From the NCBI RefSeq assembly GCF_003206645.1, contig NZ_PZJP01000008.1, forward strand, positions 592,043-656,042: a stretch of 64,000 nucleotides of DNA. Direction: 5' to 3'. Shown here in pieces: positions 1 to 8,844 of the stretch. Source of the DNA: Salinicola aestuarinus. Lineage in GTDB: Bacteria > Pseudomonadota > Gammaproteobacteria > Pseudomonadales > Halomonadaceae. Position numbers and translations under genes: made by a program. How positions within the stretch are numbered: the stretch's first letter is position 1; every line of letters starts with the position of its first letter. The notes below the pieces were generated by a model, which was given only the letters and a program-made list of their open reading frames with translations, made no database searches and was not told the origin of the DNA.

Positions 1-511
1 GACGCTGACGCTTGCCGAGATCGAGATGATCCATCATCCGCGAGAAAGCCTGCACCGAGAGCGGGCTGGGAATGGTCGGCACCAGAATACGATCGGCGGC
101 GCGCACCAGCTGGTCGGAGAGCGTCGACAGCCCCGGCGGACAATCGAGTATCAGCAGCGCGTACTCTTCACTGAACGGCGCGATAAGCCGCTTGAGGTGC
201 TTGTCGCCGCCGCTGGCACTATCGAGAAGTCGGTCCAGCTCGCGCATGCGAAGGTCGGCGGGCAGCAGGTCGAGTCGCTCCCAGGCGGTGTGCTGTACCT
301 CCTCCCCCAGCGGTGACTTGCCGGCAAGCAGCTTCTTCACCTTGCGCCCCAGCCCGTTTTCGCCACCGAGCACCCAGGTCGAAGCCCCTTGGGCGTCGAG
401 GTCCCAGACCAGTACCGGCATACCGTCACGGTTGGCCTCGCGGGCGAGATTGACCGCAGCGGACGTCTTGCCCACCCCGCCTTTCAAATTGTGTAGCGCG
501 ACCACTTTCAT
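1..511 (-). CDS. ParA/MinD-family P-loop ATPase (partial)
   Basis: The reading frame starts with ATG at 511 and runs off the left edge of the window, so only about 170 N-terminal residues are visible. It opens with a deviant Walker A motif (KGGVGKT, about residues 10-16), followed by the Walker A' segment LVWDLDAQG near residue 36 and a Walker B-like LLILDCPPG near residue 120. This is the signature of the ParA/Soj/MinD ATPases, which position DNA or protein complexes using ATP. No parB-like partner is in view, so it may be an orphan ParA rather than the chromosomal parAB pair. The family call is secure. The specific role is not determined. Confidence 0.88.
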   Translation of the reverse strand, partial: MKVVALHNLKGGVGKTSAAVNLAREANRDGMPVLVWDLDAQGASTWVLGGENGLGRKVKKLLAGKSPLGEEVQHTAWERLDLLPADLRMRELDRLLDSASGGDKHLKRLIAPFSEEYALLILDCPPGLSTLSDQLVRAADRILVPTIPSPLSVQAFSRMMDHLDLGKRQR

Positions 512-545
512 CAACCCACTCCTCGACAGTCCGGTGGCGCGGAGT

Positions 546-896
546 CTACGCGTCGCGGTCTCCGGCGTTGGTGACATTCCGATGACAACCGCCGATCGTC
601 GCGACCTCACTCAAGGTAACGCGTTCGGCCAGCCAGCGGCGTTTGGCCGGCGCGCTCAAGCGCTTGATCGACGCCTCGAGGCGTAGTGCATCGCCGTGTT
701 CGCCCACGTACTCGGCGTGACGCAGGGTCAACGGCCCCTTGCCGCGCAGCGCCCGCGCGCCCCGCCCGCGGGCGTGCTGATCGATTCGCCTGGCGACATC
801 GGTGGAGATCCCGGTGTAGAGGGCGCCGCTGGCGGTCTCGACGAGATAGAGATACCAGCGGCGCGCGGCGATGCCGTGATCGTCGGCGGTGCCCAT
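546..896 (-). CDS. GIY-YIG nuclease superfamily protein (UPF0213/YhbQ-like)
   Basis: This 116-residue protein has the compact single-domain GIY-YIG layout. The YLYLVE segment near residue 16 and LYTGIST near residue 26 form the two catalytic-core strands. Downstream come an R-x-x-QH element and the helix carrying the conserved Glu (LRLEASIKRL). Members resemble YhbQ, which has been linked to DNA cleavage and repair, but the cellular role of most is unsettled. Its ATG overlaps the TGA of rpe by one base (TGATG), so the two genes are probably co-translated. This linkage suggests shared expression, not shared function. Confidence 0.85.
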   Translation of the reverse strand: MGTADDHGIAARRWYLYLVETASGALYTGISTDVARRIDQHARGRGARALRGKGPLTLRHAEYVGEHGDALRLEASIKRLSAPAKRRWLAERVTLSEVATIGGCHRNVTNAGDRDA

Positions 897-1582
897 CAGG
901 CGCCAGCGAGCTCGCCGCGCAGCCGCTGGATGACGCCATCGTAGCGGTTGGCCTCTTCCGGGTTGCGCGCCTTGAAGATGGCCGAGCCGGAGACGAAGGT
1001 GTCCGCCCCTGCCCTGGCGATCTCGGCAATGTTCTCAACGCCCACGCCACCGTCGATCTCAAGGCGGATCGGCAGTCCGCTCGCGTCGATTCGCCGACGC
1101 GCCTCTCTGAGCTTGTCCAGCGCGGCCGGGATGAACGACTGCCCGCCGAACCCGGGGTTAACGCTCATGATCAGGATCATGTCGACCTTGTCCATGACGT
1201 AGTCGAGATAGCTCAGCGGCGTGGCCGGGTTGAAGACCAGCCCCGCCTTCACGCCCTGGCTACGAATGAGCTGCAACGAACGGTCGACGTGTTCCGAGGC
1301 TTCCGGGTGAAACGTGACGTAGCCGGCGCCGGCGTCGATGAAGTCACCGATCAGACGATCCACCGGCTTGACCATCAGATGGCAGTCGATGGGCGCGGTC
1401 ACACCGTGCTTGCGCAGCGCCTCGCAGACCATCGGCCCGATCGTGAGATTGGGCACGTAATGGTTGTCCATGACGTCGAAATGGACCATGTCCGCGCCGG
1501 CAGCGAGCACATCGTCGACCTCCTGGCCGAGGCAGGCGAAGTTGGCGGAAAGAATGGAGGGGGCAATCTTGAAGTCCGGCAT
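896..1582 (-). CDS. rpe: Ribulose-phosphate 3-epimerase
   Basis: This 228-residue TIM-barrel enzyme interconverts D-ribulose 5-phosphate and D-xylulose 5-phosphate in the pentose phosphate pathway. Family signatures are clear: [10 protein letters not shown] at the N-terminus, the metal-site segments [13 protein letters not shown] and DCHLMV, the [12 protein letters not shown] loop near residue 140 and the phosphate-binding IDGGV plus FVSGSAIF near the C-terminus. The length matches the family. ATG at 1582 gives the canonical N-terminus. It is transcribed ahead of the GIY-YIG gene with a one-base overlap. Its position beside a sugar-acid dehydrogenase operon could reflect linked carbohydrate metabolism, but a strong hairpin separates the two units. 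Confidence 0.97.
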   Translation of the reverse strand: MPDFKIAPSILSANFACLGQEVDDVLAAGADMVHFDVMDNHYVPNLTIGPMVCEALRKHGVTAPIDCHLMVKPVDRLIGDFIDAGAGYVTFHPEASEHVDRSLQLIRSQGVKAGLVFNPATPLSYLDYVMDKVDMILIMSVNPGFGGQSFIPAALDKLREARRRIDASGLPIRLEIDGGVGVENIAEIARAGADTFVSGSAIFKARNPEEANRYDGVIQRLRGELAGA

Positions 1583-1753
1583 GACAACGCGTCCTTGGAG
1601 TGCGGAAAGACTGTCTGCATTCTAACGCAAGCACGCGAACTGTCGCGGGCGGGTCTCCAGCACCGCTGAACCGGATGCCACACTTCGTGCCCCGTCGCGC
1701 GTTTCGCCTTGATACACAGCCGGCGGAAGCACGTAGCCATTGGCCGTTGAACG

Positions 1754-1791
1754 ACGACGCCCCGCCGGTCGGGGGACCGGCGGGGCGTCGT
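1754..1791. terminator. 17-bp perfect hairpin between cytochrome gene and rpe
   Basis: Positions 1754-1770 and 1775-1791 are perfect reverse complements around a GGGG loop. The hairpin lies 56 bases beyond the stop of the cytochrome c gene and upstream of rpe, both on the minus strand. It probably ends the dehydrogenase transcript. The T-tract on either strand is weak, so it is a strong stem rather than a textbook intrinsic terminator. Confidence 0.65.
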
Positions 1792-1846
1792 TGGGTCGTT
1801 GGCGCCAGGCAACGCGCCTGTCGCTCGTTCGGCGGGGGTCCGAAGC

Positions 1847-3175
1847 CTAGGGCACGAAATCCGGCGCGCTGGTCTCGCGATCGTCGGGGAGCGTCTTGCG
1901 CACGTCGGCGACCTGATCGGCGCTCACCGCATCGGCGTGATTGCCCCAGCCGCCGCGCACGAACGTCGCAAGCTCCGCGACCTCGGCATCAGAAAGCCGC
2001 CACGCGAAGTCCGGCATCGCCAGCGCTTCCGGCTTGGCCGGCGTCGACGGGAGCCGGGCGCCTTCCAGAATCACACGAAGCAGCCCCGTGGGATCGTCGG
2101 CGTTGACCAGCTCGTTACCCACCAGCGACGGAAACACCTTCGGCGCGCCCTCACCACTGACGGTGTGGCAGGCGTTGCAGTTGTCGAGATAGAGCCTGGC
2201 ACCCAGGGCCCCTTCGACATCGGCGGCCGCCAGCTTCTGCTCCGTCTGCGCCGGCGTGGTGTCGCTCGTCGCACTTTCGTCGTTGCGCTCTCGCGGCAGC
2301 GATTTCAGGTACGCGGCGATCGCCTGCAGATCGTCATCGGTCAGATGGGAGGTGCTGTTGGCCACCACCGAGGTCATCTCGCCGACCACCGCATCGTGGT
2401 CGTTACGCCCGGTGGCCAGATACTCGACGATGGCCGCCTGACTCCAGCCCTGAAGCCCCTCGTCGCCCTCACCGCCGCCGCGCAGATTGGGGGCCCACCA
2501 GCCATCCAGCGTTTCGCCGGCAAGAAACGCCTCGCCACTGTCGTCCTGCGCCTTCTCCTGAAAGAACAGTCCGCGAGGCGTATGGCAGCTGCCGCAGTGG
2601 CCAAGCCCCTGAACCAGATAGGCGCCCCGGGCAATCTGTGCGCCCTGCCCCTCGCGGGGTTGGAAGGCATCGGTATCGGCGAACAGCCAGTTCCAGAGAC
2701 CGATGCCCCAGCGCTGGTTGAAGGGAAAGCCGAGATCGCTCTCCGCCGGCGTCTCGTTGACCGGGTCCACACCCTGCATGAAATAGGCGTAGAGCGCGTC
2801 GATGTCGTCGTCGCTGAGCTTGGCGTAGGCGGTATAGGGCATTGCCGGATAGAGGTTGGCGCCATCGGCACGCTCGCCTTCACGCAGGGCCGCGGCAAAG
2901 TCGTCCCGGCTGTAGTCGCCGATACCCGCGTCCGGGTCCGGCGTGATATTGGTCGAGACGATGGTGCCGAAGGGGCTGTCGATCTCCAGGCCCCCGGCAA
3001 ACGGCTGACCGCCGGGCGCGGTGTGACACGCCACACAGTCGCCGGCACGGGCAAGGTAGGCGCCGCGCGCCACGTCACCCTGTGCGTCAGGACTGGCGGT
3101 CGCCGCCAGCGCCATTCCGGTCGTGGTCATTAGCCCCAGGCCCGCGAGCGCGATGAAACCGTGTCGATACAGCAT
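1847..3175 (-). CDS. Triheme cytochrome c subunit of a membrane-bound sugar/gluconate dehydrogenase
   Basis: This 442-residue protein carries a Sec signal peptide (about residues 1-25, ending ALA) and three c-type heme motifs: CVACH at 47-51, CGSCH at 194-198 and CNACH at 333-337. Three class I cytochrome domains are the usual architecture of the electron-transfer subunit of gluconate 2-dehydrogenase and related fructose or alcohol dehydrogenases. It would accept electrons from the flavoprotein encoded just upstream and pass them to ubiquinone or the respiratory chain on the periplasmic side. It is the last gene of the operon, 11 bases after the GMC subunit. No C-terminal membrane helix is obvious. 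The substrate cannot be read from this subunit. Confidence 0.93.
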   Translation of the reverse strand: MLYRHGFIALAGLGLMTTTGMALAATASPDAQGDVARGAYLARAGDCVACHTAPGGQPFAGGLEIDSPFGTIVSTNITPDPDAGIGDYSRDDFAAALREGERADGANLYPAMPYTAYAKLSDDDIDALYAYFMQGVDPVNETPAESDLGFPFNQRWGIGLWNWLFADTDAFQPREGQGAQIARGAYLVQGLGHCGSCHTPRGLFFQEKAQDDSGEAFLAGETLDGWWAPNLRGGGEGDEGLQGWSQAAIVEYLATGRNDHDAVVGEMTSVVANSTSHLTDDDLQAIAAYLKSLPRERNDESATSDTTPAQTEQKLAAADVEGALGARLYLDNCNACHTVSGEGAPKVFPSLVGNELVNADDPTGLLRVILEGARLPSTPAKPEALAMPDFAWRLSDAEVAELATFVRGGWGNHADAVSADQVADVRKTLPDDRETSAPDFVP

Positions 3176-3186
3176 GATCGCTCTCC

Positions 3187-4959
3187 TCAGGCTTGAACCA
3201 GCGGTCCGGGGTTTTTCAGGTACTGCTCGCGAATCGCCTTGGCCGCCCAGTACGTCAGTGCGCCGACGAGTCCGGTGGGGTTGTACTGGAGATTCTGCGG
3301 AAAGGCACTGGCCCCCATGACGAAGACGTTATGGACGTCCCAGCTCTGTAGATAGCGATTGAGCACGCTGGTGCTGGGGTCGCTGCCCATGATGGCGCCG
3401 CCCACGTTGTGCGTCGTCTGGTAGGGGCGAACGTCGTAGTGGGAGTCGAAGTCCTTGAACGACAGTTTGTAGTCGTCCGGCGCCAGCGCGCGGGAGAGGG
3501 TATCGATCTTCTGCTTCATGAACTGCGTCATGCGCACGTCGTTGTCCTTCCAGTCGAAGGTCATGCGCATCAGGGGCCGGCCGTGGTCATCGGTATAGGT
3601 CGGGTCGAGATCGAGATAGCAGTCGCGGTAGGCCATGTTGCTGCCGTGCGAACCTATGGTCATGGTATGGCCATAGGTCTGCTGCACCGCCTCTTTCCAC
3701 TCGGCTCCCCATTGGGGGGCGCCGCCAGGCAGCGGCATATTGCGAATCGGCTGACCGTTGGTCATCGCGGCATTGAAGTAGGAGCCCCCGATGAAGCCCT
3801 CCCTGGCGAAATCGATCTGCTCGACCCCAAAGTCGTTGAGCGTTTCACCGTTGGCACCGGCACCGATGAACGGGTTGAACGCCTTGTCCTGAAAGTAAAG
3901 CGTCGCCCCGCCATTCATCTGGTACGCGTAATTCTTGCCCACGACCCCGTCGCCACTGATCGGGTTGTAGGGCTCGCCAATTCCCGAGAGCAGCAGCAGA
4001 TGGACGTTGTGCAGCGAATAGGCGCCCATGATCACCAGATCCGCCGGCTGGAAGACCTCATCGCCGTTCTCGTCGATGTAGGTGACCCCGGTGGCCGTCT
4101 TGCCGTCCTCCGCCAGTTCGACCTTCATCACCTCGCAGTTGGCGCGGTAGCTGAAGTTCTCCCGGCGCTTGAGCGCGCCCAGCACGCAGGTCTGCGGCGA
4201 GGACTTGGAGCCATTGAGACAGCCGTAGCGCTCACAGAAGCCACAGTAGTTGCAGGGCGCAAGCTGCATGCCGTAGGGGTTGGTATACGCCTCGGAGGCG
4301 TTGGCCGCTGGCAGCGGGAACGGATGGAGCCCCTGGGCCTTGGCGACATCGCGAAACATCGAGTCGTTGAGCGTGCGCGCCATCGGCGGCATCGGGTACT
4401 CATCGGAACGCCAACCCTCGAAAGGGTTGCCGCCGGCTTGAATCTCACCGTTGAGATTGCCCGCCTTGCCGGCGATGCCGGCGACCTTTTCGAAAAAGTC
4501 GAAATGCGGCTCGAGCTCATCGTAGGAAACGCCGAAGTCCTGGATCGTCATGTCGTCCGGGATGATGTCGGCGCCGAAGGTCTCCTCGACATAGCTCTTG
4601 AGGCGCAACTCCTGCGGCTGCGGCCGCCAGGTGTGGCCGTTCCAGTGAGTACCGGCACCGCCCACGCCGTTGCCGGGCAGAAAGGAGCCGAGCGAACGAT
4701 ACGGCAGCGCGCTGTCACGCACCCCGTGGCGCACGGTCACGGTGCTCTTCGCCGGGCGCTGCATCAGCTGGTAACGCACACCGTAGGTGAGCTCGTCGGC
4801 CATTTTCGGATAGGCGAATTCGGGCACGGTGTCCTGGTCTGGACCTCGCTCGAGGGCCAATACGTTAAGGCCCTCCTCGGTCAGCTCCATGCCCATGATC
4901 GAGTTGGTCCAGCCCAGGCCAATCATGACCACGTCAACATGCGGTTGGGTCTTCGCCAT
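3187..4959 (-). CDS. GMC-family FAD dehydrogenase, large subunit (gluconate 2-dehydrogenase type)
   Basis: I place the start at ATG 4959, behind a good GAGAGAGG ribosome site, giving 590 residues. A longer in-frame start at 5028 would run back into the gamma-subunit gene. The N-terminus has the dinucleotide fold IGLGWTN (about 13-19), with an acidic residue ending the second strand (LALERG). A four-cysteine cluster, C236, C239, C242 and C247 (CNYCGFC then GC), matches the iron-sulfur site known in this dehydrogenase class. The C-terminal part holds the GMC His-containing segment (TTHNVGG) and the NPTG region. It oxidises a sugar, sugar acid or polyol and passes electrons to the cytochrome. 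It probably crosses the membrane by Tat export together with the gamma subunit. The exact substrate is not decidable from sequence. Confidence 0.92.
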   Translation of the reverse strand: MAKTQPHVDVVMIGLGWTNSIMGMELTEEGLNVLALERGPDQDTVPEFAYPKMADELTYGVRYQLMQRPAKSTVTVRHGVRDSALPYRSLGSFLPGNGVGGAGTHWNGHTWRPQPQELRLKSYVEETFGADIIPDDMTIQDFGVSYDELEPHFDFFEKVAGIAGKAGNLNGEIQAGGNPFEGWRSDEYPMPPMARTLNDSMFRDVAKAQGLHPFPLPAANASEAYTNPYGMQLAPCNYCGFCERYGCLNGSKSSPQTCVLGALKRRENFSYRANCEVMKVELAEDGKTATGVTYIDENGDEVFQPADLVIMGAYSLHNVHLLLLSGIGEPYNPISGDGVVGKNYAYQMNGGATLYFQDKAFNPFIGAGANGETLNDFGVEQIDFAREGFIGGSYFNAAMTNGQPIRNMPLPGGAPQWGAEWKEAVQQTYGHTMTIGSHGSNMAYRDCYLDLDPTYTDDHGRPLMRMTFDWKDNDVRMTQFMKQKIDTLSRALAPDDYKLSFKDFDSHYDVRPYQTTHNVGGAIMGSDPSTSVLNRYLQSWDVHNVFVMGASAFPQNLQYNPTGLVGALTYWAAKAIREQYLKNPGPLVQA

Positions 4960-4961
4960 GA

Positions 4962-5672
4962 TTATCCTCTCTCCCCGGTCAGACTGACGGGGCCTAGCGG
5001 GTAGGCCCTGTCGTGTTGATCCACCCACTCTCGGTACGCGGCACGCGCCCCAGGAAAACCGATGAATTTCCAGGCGGCCATGTGCTTGTTGCCGCCGTGA
5101 ATCGGATCGGCGAAGTACCCTTCCTTGGTGTTCTGCAGAAGAAAGGCGAAAAACTGCGACGCCGAGACCTCGTCGAATTCGAGCGCCCCTTGCTCGAGCT
5201 GCGTCAGCACTCGGTCCTGCCCGGCGGCGTCGAGGCCGCGGAAATCCTCACCGAGGGCGTCCTGGCAATGACGACGCGTTGCCGCGATCCCCTTGCGGTA
5301 GACCTCGCGTGGCGTCAACGACGACTGATAGCCGAACAGCGGTGACGCGTCTTCAGTGAAGGGCCCCTTCATGTACCAGTCGGCGGCATGACCAAACTTG
5401 CCCTCCATCTGCTTGTCGATGAAGATCGGTACATTGGTCTCCAGCGCCCCGGGGCCTGCGCCGTCACTGGGAATCAGTCGATCACAGGCGGCCATCACGA
5501 ACTGCCACTCCTCGGCGTCGAAGAATGTTGGCGTGTAGTCGGCGAGGTTGGGAGGGGGTTCGTCGGCGGCGGCGGTCAGGGATACACCGCTGCCCACCGT
5601 CACCGCCGGGATCATCATCAAAGACCCTTTGATGAAGTCACGGCGTGACGCATTCTCGAGCTTTGCGCTCAT
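4962..5672 (-). CDS. Tat-exported gamma subunit of gluconate 2-dehydrogenase-type complex
   Basis: The likely start is ATG 5672, which gives 236 residues. An upstream in-frame ATG at 5771 would add 33 residues without family character and would bury the signal peptide. The N-terminus has a twin-arginine motif (ASRRDFIKG) followed by a hydrophobic stretch. The rest matches the gluconate 2-dehydrogenase subunit 3 family (segments EEWQFVMAACDRLIPSD and GGNKHMAAWKFIGFPG). In known complexes this small subunit escorts the signal-less flavoprotein through the Tat system and stabilises it. It is the first gene of a three-gene operon, two bases ahead of the GMC subunit. Confidence 0.9.
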   Translation of the reverse strand: MSAKLENASRRDFIKGSLMMIPAVTVGSGVSLTAAADEPPPNLADYTPTFFDAEEWQFVMAACDRLIPSDGAGPGALETNVPIFIDKQMEGKFGHAADWYMKGPFTEDASPLFGYQSSLTPREVYRKGIAATRRHCQDALGEDFRGLDAAGQDRVLTQLEQGALEFDEVSASQFFAFLLQNTKEGYFADPIHGGNKHMAAWKFIGFPGARAAYREWVDQHDRAYPLGPVSLTGERG

Positions 5673-6018
5673 GATTATCTCCTTCACGATCCGGGTGAAG
5701 CACAGCGTGGGCGCCCGCTCGAAGGCAGGCTTTGTTGTTGGCCGATGCGGGCGGGAACTCGCGCCGGTCACGCCAGCGCCAAAAGACGTAGCTCGGCGTC
5801 ATTGGTTTAGATGACTAGGACAAATTACCACGCACGCTTTTGATTAGCGCACCAACTAAAGCCGTATTTACGTCGGGCGCCCAATGCGTTAATGAGGAAA
5901 TTCAATTCCTTGGCAGTTATGGCATCGCTCGATCACGGGAATGACACACGCTGACGACCTCCACGCGCTAGCATCGCGTCGCGTCGGCAACCCACGACAA
6001 CTCCGCCAGAGGTCCGCC
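5673..6018. other. Divergent intergenic region between dehydrogenase operon and ggt
   Basis: This spacer must hold the promoters of the leftward dehydrogenase operon and rightward ggt. Its middle part, about 5810-5935, is visibly more AT-rich than the neighbours. A small inverted repeat, AGGAA and TTCCT separated by six bases, lies near 5895. I could not fix a convincing -35/-10 pair or a known operator. Some short frames here are extensions of the flanking genes and not separate genes. Confidence 0.5.
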
Positions 6019-7800
6019 ATGTCACGTCGATCAGGCTCTTCCCGCCCCGCCAGGGTTCACCGGCGCTGCGTGCTTACCGCGCTCGGATCGACACTGATCG
6101 CGCTCGGTGCGCTGATCAGCCAACCCGCCAGTGCCCAGTCGGCGATTCTCGAGGGCGAGCGCTTTCATCCCGAAACCGGTGAGCACGGTATGGTCGCGAC
6201 CAGCCACTATCTCGCGTCACAGATCGCCCACAACGTTCTCGCCGACGGCGGTAACGCCGTGGATGCGGCAGTCACGGCGGGGTTCGCGCTGGCGGTGACG
6301 CAACCCCGCTCGGGCAACATCGGCGGCGGTGGCTTCATGCTGGTCTCGGACGAGGAAAGCGGAGAGGTCGTCGCCATCGACTACCGCGAAAAAGCCCCTG
6401 CGGCGGCCTATGAGACGATGTTTCAGAACGACGCCGGCGAGGCGGTGAGCGAGCTTTCCCGTTTTACTCATAACGCCGCCGGCGTGCCCGGTACGGTCGC
6501 GGGTCTGGCGCTGGCGCTCGACGAGTACGGCACGCTGAGTCTGGCCGAAGCGCTGGCGCCAGCGATTCGGCTCGCCGAGGAGGGGTTCATCGTGCCGCCG
6601 CGGTTCGCCCAGGGGCTCGAAGCCTCCCGCGACCGGCTGGGGGCGTGGCCGTCGAGCCGTGCGGTGTTCTACAAGCCGGACGGCTCGACCTATCAAGCGG
6701 GGGAGCGCTTTCGCCAGCCGGACCTCGCCGCTACCTTGAAGCGCATCGCCGCCGAGGGCCCGCGAGAGTTCTACGAGGGTGAGACGGCGCAGCTGATCGC
6801 CGCGGAAATGGCCCGCCACGGCGGGTTGATGACGGCGGCGGACCTTGCCGAGTACGAACCGACGATTCGAGAGCCGGTTCACGGCCGCTATCGCGGGTTT
6901 GATGTCTACGCCATGAGCCCGCCCTCTTCCGGCGGCGCCCACATCGTGCAGATGCTCAATATCCTCGAGGGCTTCGATATCAACGCGATGGGCTTCAATT
7001 CGGCGCGCACGATCCACCTGATGAGCGAGGCGATGAAGCGCGCCTACGCCGACCGCGCCGAGTATCTCGGCGACACCGATTTCGTCGAGGTGCCGCTGGC
7101 GGAAATCACCTCACCCGCCTACGCCAACGAACGTCGCGCCGAGATCGATCTCGACCAGGCCACGCCCAGCGACGAGATCACCGCGGGCGACCCGAAGGCC
7201 GTCGATCTGCCCTACGAATCCAACGAAACCACCCACTTCTCCATCGCCGATGACAACGGCCTTGCCGTCTCCAACACCTACACAATCAATTTCAGCTACG
7301 GCTCCGGCATCGTGGTCGACGGCGCCGGCTTTCTGCTCAACAACGAGATGGATGACTTCTCCGCCAAGCCGGGCACGCCCAACGCCTACGGGCTGATCGG
7401 GGGCGAGGCGAACCGGATCGAACCCAACAAGCGCATGCTCTCCTCGATGACGCCAACCATCGTCAAAAAGAATGGCAAAAACTTCCTGGTGACCGGCAGC
7501 CCCGGCGGGTCACGAATCATCACCACGACGCTGCAGGTGGTGATGAACGTGATCGACCACGGCATGAACATTCAGAGCGCCGTCAGCGCGCCACGCATTC
7601 ATGACCAGTGGCTGCCGGCGGAGATCCGTATCGAGGATGGGCTCAGTCCCGACACCATTGCGCTGCTGGAAGCGATGGGGCATCGCATCAGCCTGCAGGA
7701 CGCAATGGGCGCGGCGCAGTCGATTCTGATCGAGGAGGACGGCACTTTTACCGGCGGCGCCGATCCACGGCGCTCGACCTCCTCTGCGATGGGCCTGTAA
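6019..7800 (+). CDS. ggt: Gamma-glutamyltranspeptidase (glutathione hydrolase)
   Basis: This N-terminal nucleophile hydrolase cleaves the gamma-glutamyl bond of glutathione and related peptides in the periplasm. Starting at ATG 6019, behind an AGAGG ribosome site, it has 593 residues. A start at 5941 would only add a non-conserved leader. A Sec signal peptide ends near ASAQS. Family motifs are present: DGGNAVDAAVT, PRSGNIGGGGFM, MSPPSSGG, and the autoprocessing site NETTHFS, whose first Thr (about residue 404) becomes the nucleophile of the small subunit. The small subunit carries NNEMDDFS, KRMLSSMTP and GSPGGSRI. It should mature into large and small chains. It allows recovery of cysteine and glutamate from glutathione. 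Confidence 0.95.
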   Translation: MSRRSGSSRPARVHRRCVLTALGSTLIALGALISQPASAQSAILEGERFHPETGEHGMVATSHYLASQIAHNVLADGGNAVDAAVTAGFALAVTQPRSGNIGGGGFMLVSDEESGEVVAIDYREKAPAAAYETMFQNDAGEAVSELSRFTHNAAGVPGTVAGLALALDEYGTLSLAEALAPAIRLAEEGFIVPPRFAQGLEASRDRLGAWPSSRAVFYKPDGSTYQAGERFRQPDLAATLKRIAAEGPREFYEGETAQLIAAEMARHGGLMTAADLAEYEPTIREPVHGRYRGFDVYAMSPPSSGGAHIVQMLNILEGFDINAMGFNSARTIHLMSEAMKRAYADRAEYLGDTDFVEVPLAEITSPAYANERRAEIDLDQATPSDEITAGDPKAVDLPYESNETTHFSIADDNGLAVSNTYTINFSYGSGIVVDGAGFLLNNEMDDFSAKPGTPNAYGLIGGEANRIEPNKRMLSSMTPTIVKKNGKNFLVTGSPGGSRIITTTLQVVMNVIDHGMNIQSAVSAPRIHDQWLPAEIRIEDGLSPDTIALLEAMGHRISLQDAMGAAQSILIEEDGTFTGGADPRRSTSSAMGL

Positions 7801-7857
7801 GCCGAATCGTCTCTCGCTCGCCGTTACCCGAGCGCCACGTTGCTAGTAGGAGCCGTC

Positions 7858-8844
7858 ATGTCCGCCGACTCGATTGTCCGCCAGAGCCTGTTCACACTCG
7901 CCGCAACCGCACTGGGGTTCCTACTGCTCACAAGTCGCGCCGAGGCGCAGGTCGTGCGGGCGCTCGACGTGACCAGCCACACATTGATCCATGAGCAGTT
8001 ATCGGGGCGTGAAACGGACCACTTCCGGCTGAAGGGCCGTGAGGGCCAGACACTCTCGGTCGACCTAGAAGCCGACAACGGCGGTGCCTACTTCAACATT
8101 TGGCCAGAGGCGGCGGACACGGCACTGTTCGCCGGAATGCAGGAGGGCAATGTTGCCGATGTTCACCTACCGGCGGACGGGGACTACCGCATCGATGTCT
8201 TCCTGGTACGGGCGGCGGCGCGACGCGACGAGAAGGCGCGCTACAGCCTGGCCGTCGCGCTCGGCCCGCCGGATTTTGCCGATGGCCTGGCCGGCGGGCC
8301 GGATGCCTGGCGCGTGACGCTGGCTGACAGCGAGGGTCGTCTCAACGTCCGGCAGGGCCCGGGGCGTCGGTATCCCAGCGTTGGCGTGCTTGCCAACGGC
8401 GAGACGCTCGAGAACCAGGGTTGCCGCCTGAGCGGTGAGCAGCGCTGGTGCCTGATCCGAGCGGCCAACACCGGGCAACGGGGCTGGGTCGCCGGCCACT
8501 ACCTGTCGGAAGCGCCGCCCATTCAGCATCCGACGGCACCGCTGCCCGCTCGGGCCGACGGCAGCCGACCTTTCGATGCCATGGGCGAGCTCGATTGCCG
8601 GTTCGAGAGCGAGTGGGCCCGGTGTCCGTTTGGCGTGATTCGCGATGGCCCCGGCAACGCCGGCGTCTGGATCACGCTGCCGAACGGCGAGACGCGCCAC
8701 GTTCTGTTCGAGGACAGCACGGTCGTCGCCGTCAGCGGCGGCGAGCCAAGCGACTATCAGGCGATGCAGAGCGACGATGACCACATCATTCGCCATGGCG
8801 ATGAGCGCTACCGCATTCCGTTCGCGGTCGTCGACGGCGGCTGA
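7858..8844 (+). CDS. Secreted protein with PPC-like sandwich and SH3b domain
   Basis: Translation from ATG 7858 follows a TAGGAG ribosome site and gives 328 residues. A TTG 18 bases earlier is a weaker option. A signal peptide covers about residues 1-30 and ends at SRAEAQ. Residues about 40-135 resemble the bacterial pre-peptidase C-terminal (PPC) beta-sandwich (DHFRLKGREGQTL, LPADGDYRIDVFL). Residues about 148-215 form a bacterial SH3 domain (LNVRQGPGRRYPSVGVL and RGWVAGHYL). The C-terminal 100 residues are not assigned. SH3b domains often bind peptidoglycan or other cell-wall ligands, so a periplasmic envelope role is likely. Its TGA overlaps the ATG of the MFS gene. Confidence 0.75.
   Translation: MSADSIVRQSLFTLAATALGFLLLTSRAEAQVVRALDVTSHTLIHEQLSGRETDHFRLKGREGQTLSVDLEADNGGAYFNIWPEAADTALFAGMQEGNVADVHLPADGDYRIDVFLVRAAARRDEKARYSLAVALGPPDFADGLAGGPDAWRVTLADSEGRLNVRQGPGRRYPSVGVLANGETLENQGCRLSGEQRWCLIRAANTGQRGWVAGHYLSEAPPIQHPTAPLPARADGSRPFDAMGELDCRFESEWARCPFGVIRDGPGNAGVWITLPNGETRHVLFEDSTVVAVSGGEPSDYQAMQSDDDHIIRHGDERYRIPFAVVDGG

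Noticed and set aside
1799..5004. Frames of 444 and 531 codons on the plus strand opposite the dehydrogenase operon
   Set aside because: The minus-strand frames carry signal peptides, heme motifs and FAD motifs; the plus-strand frames have none.
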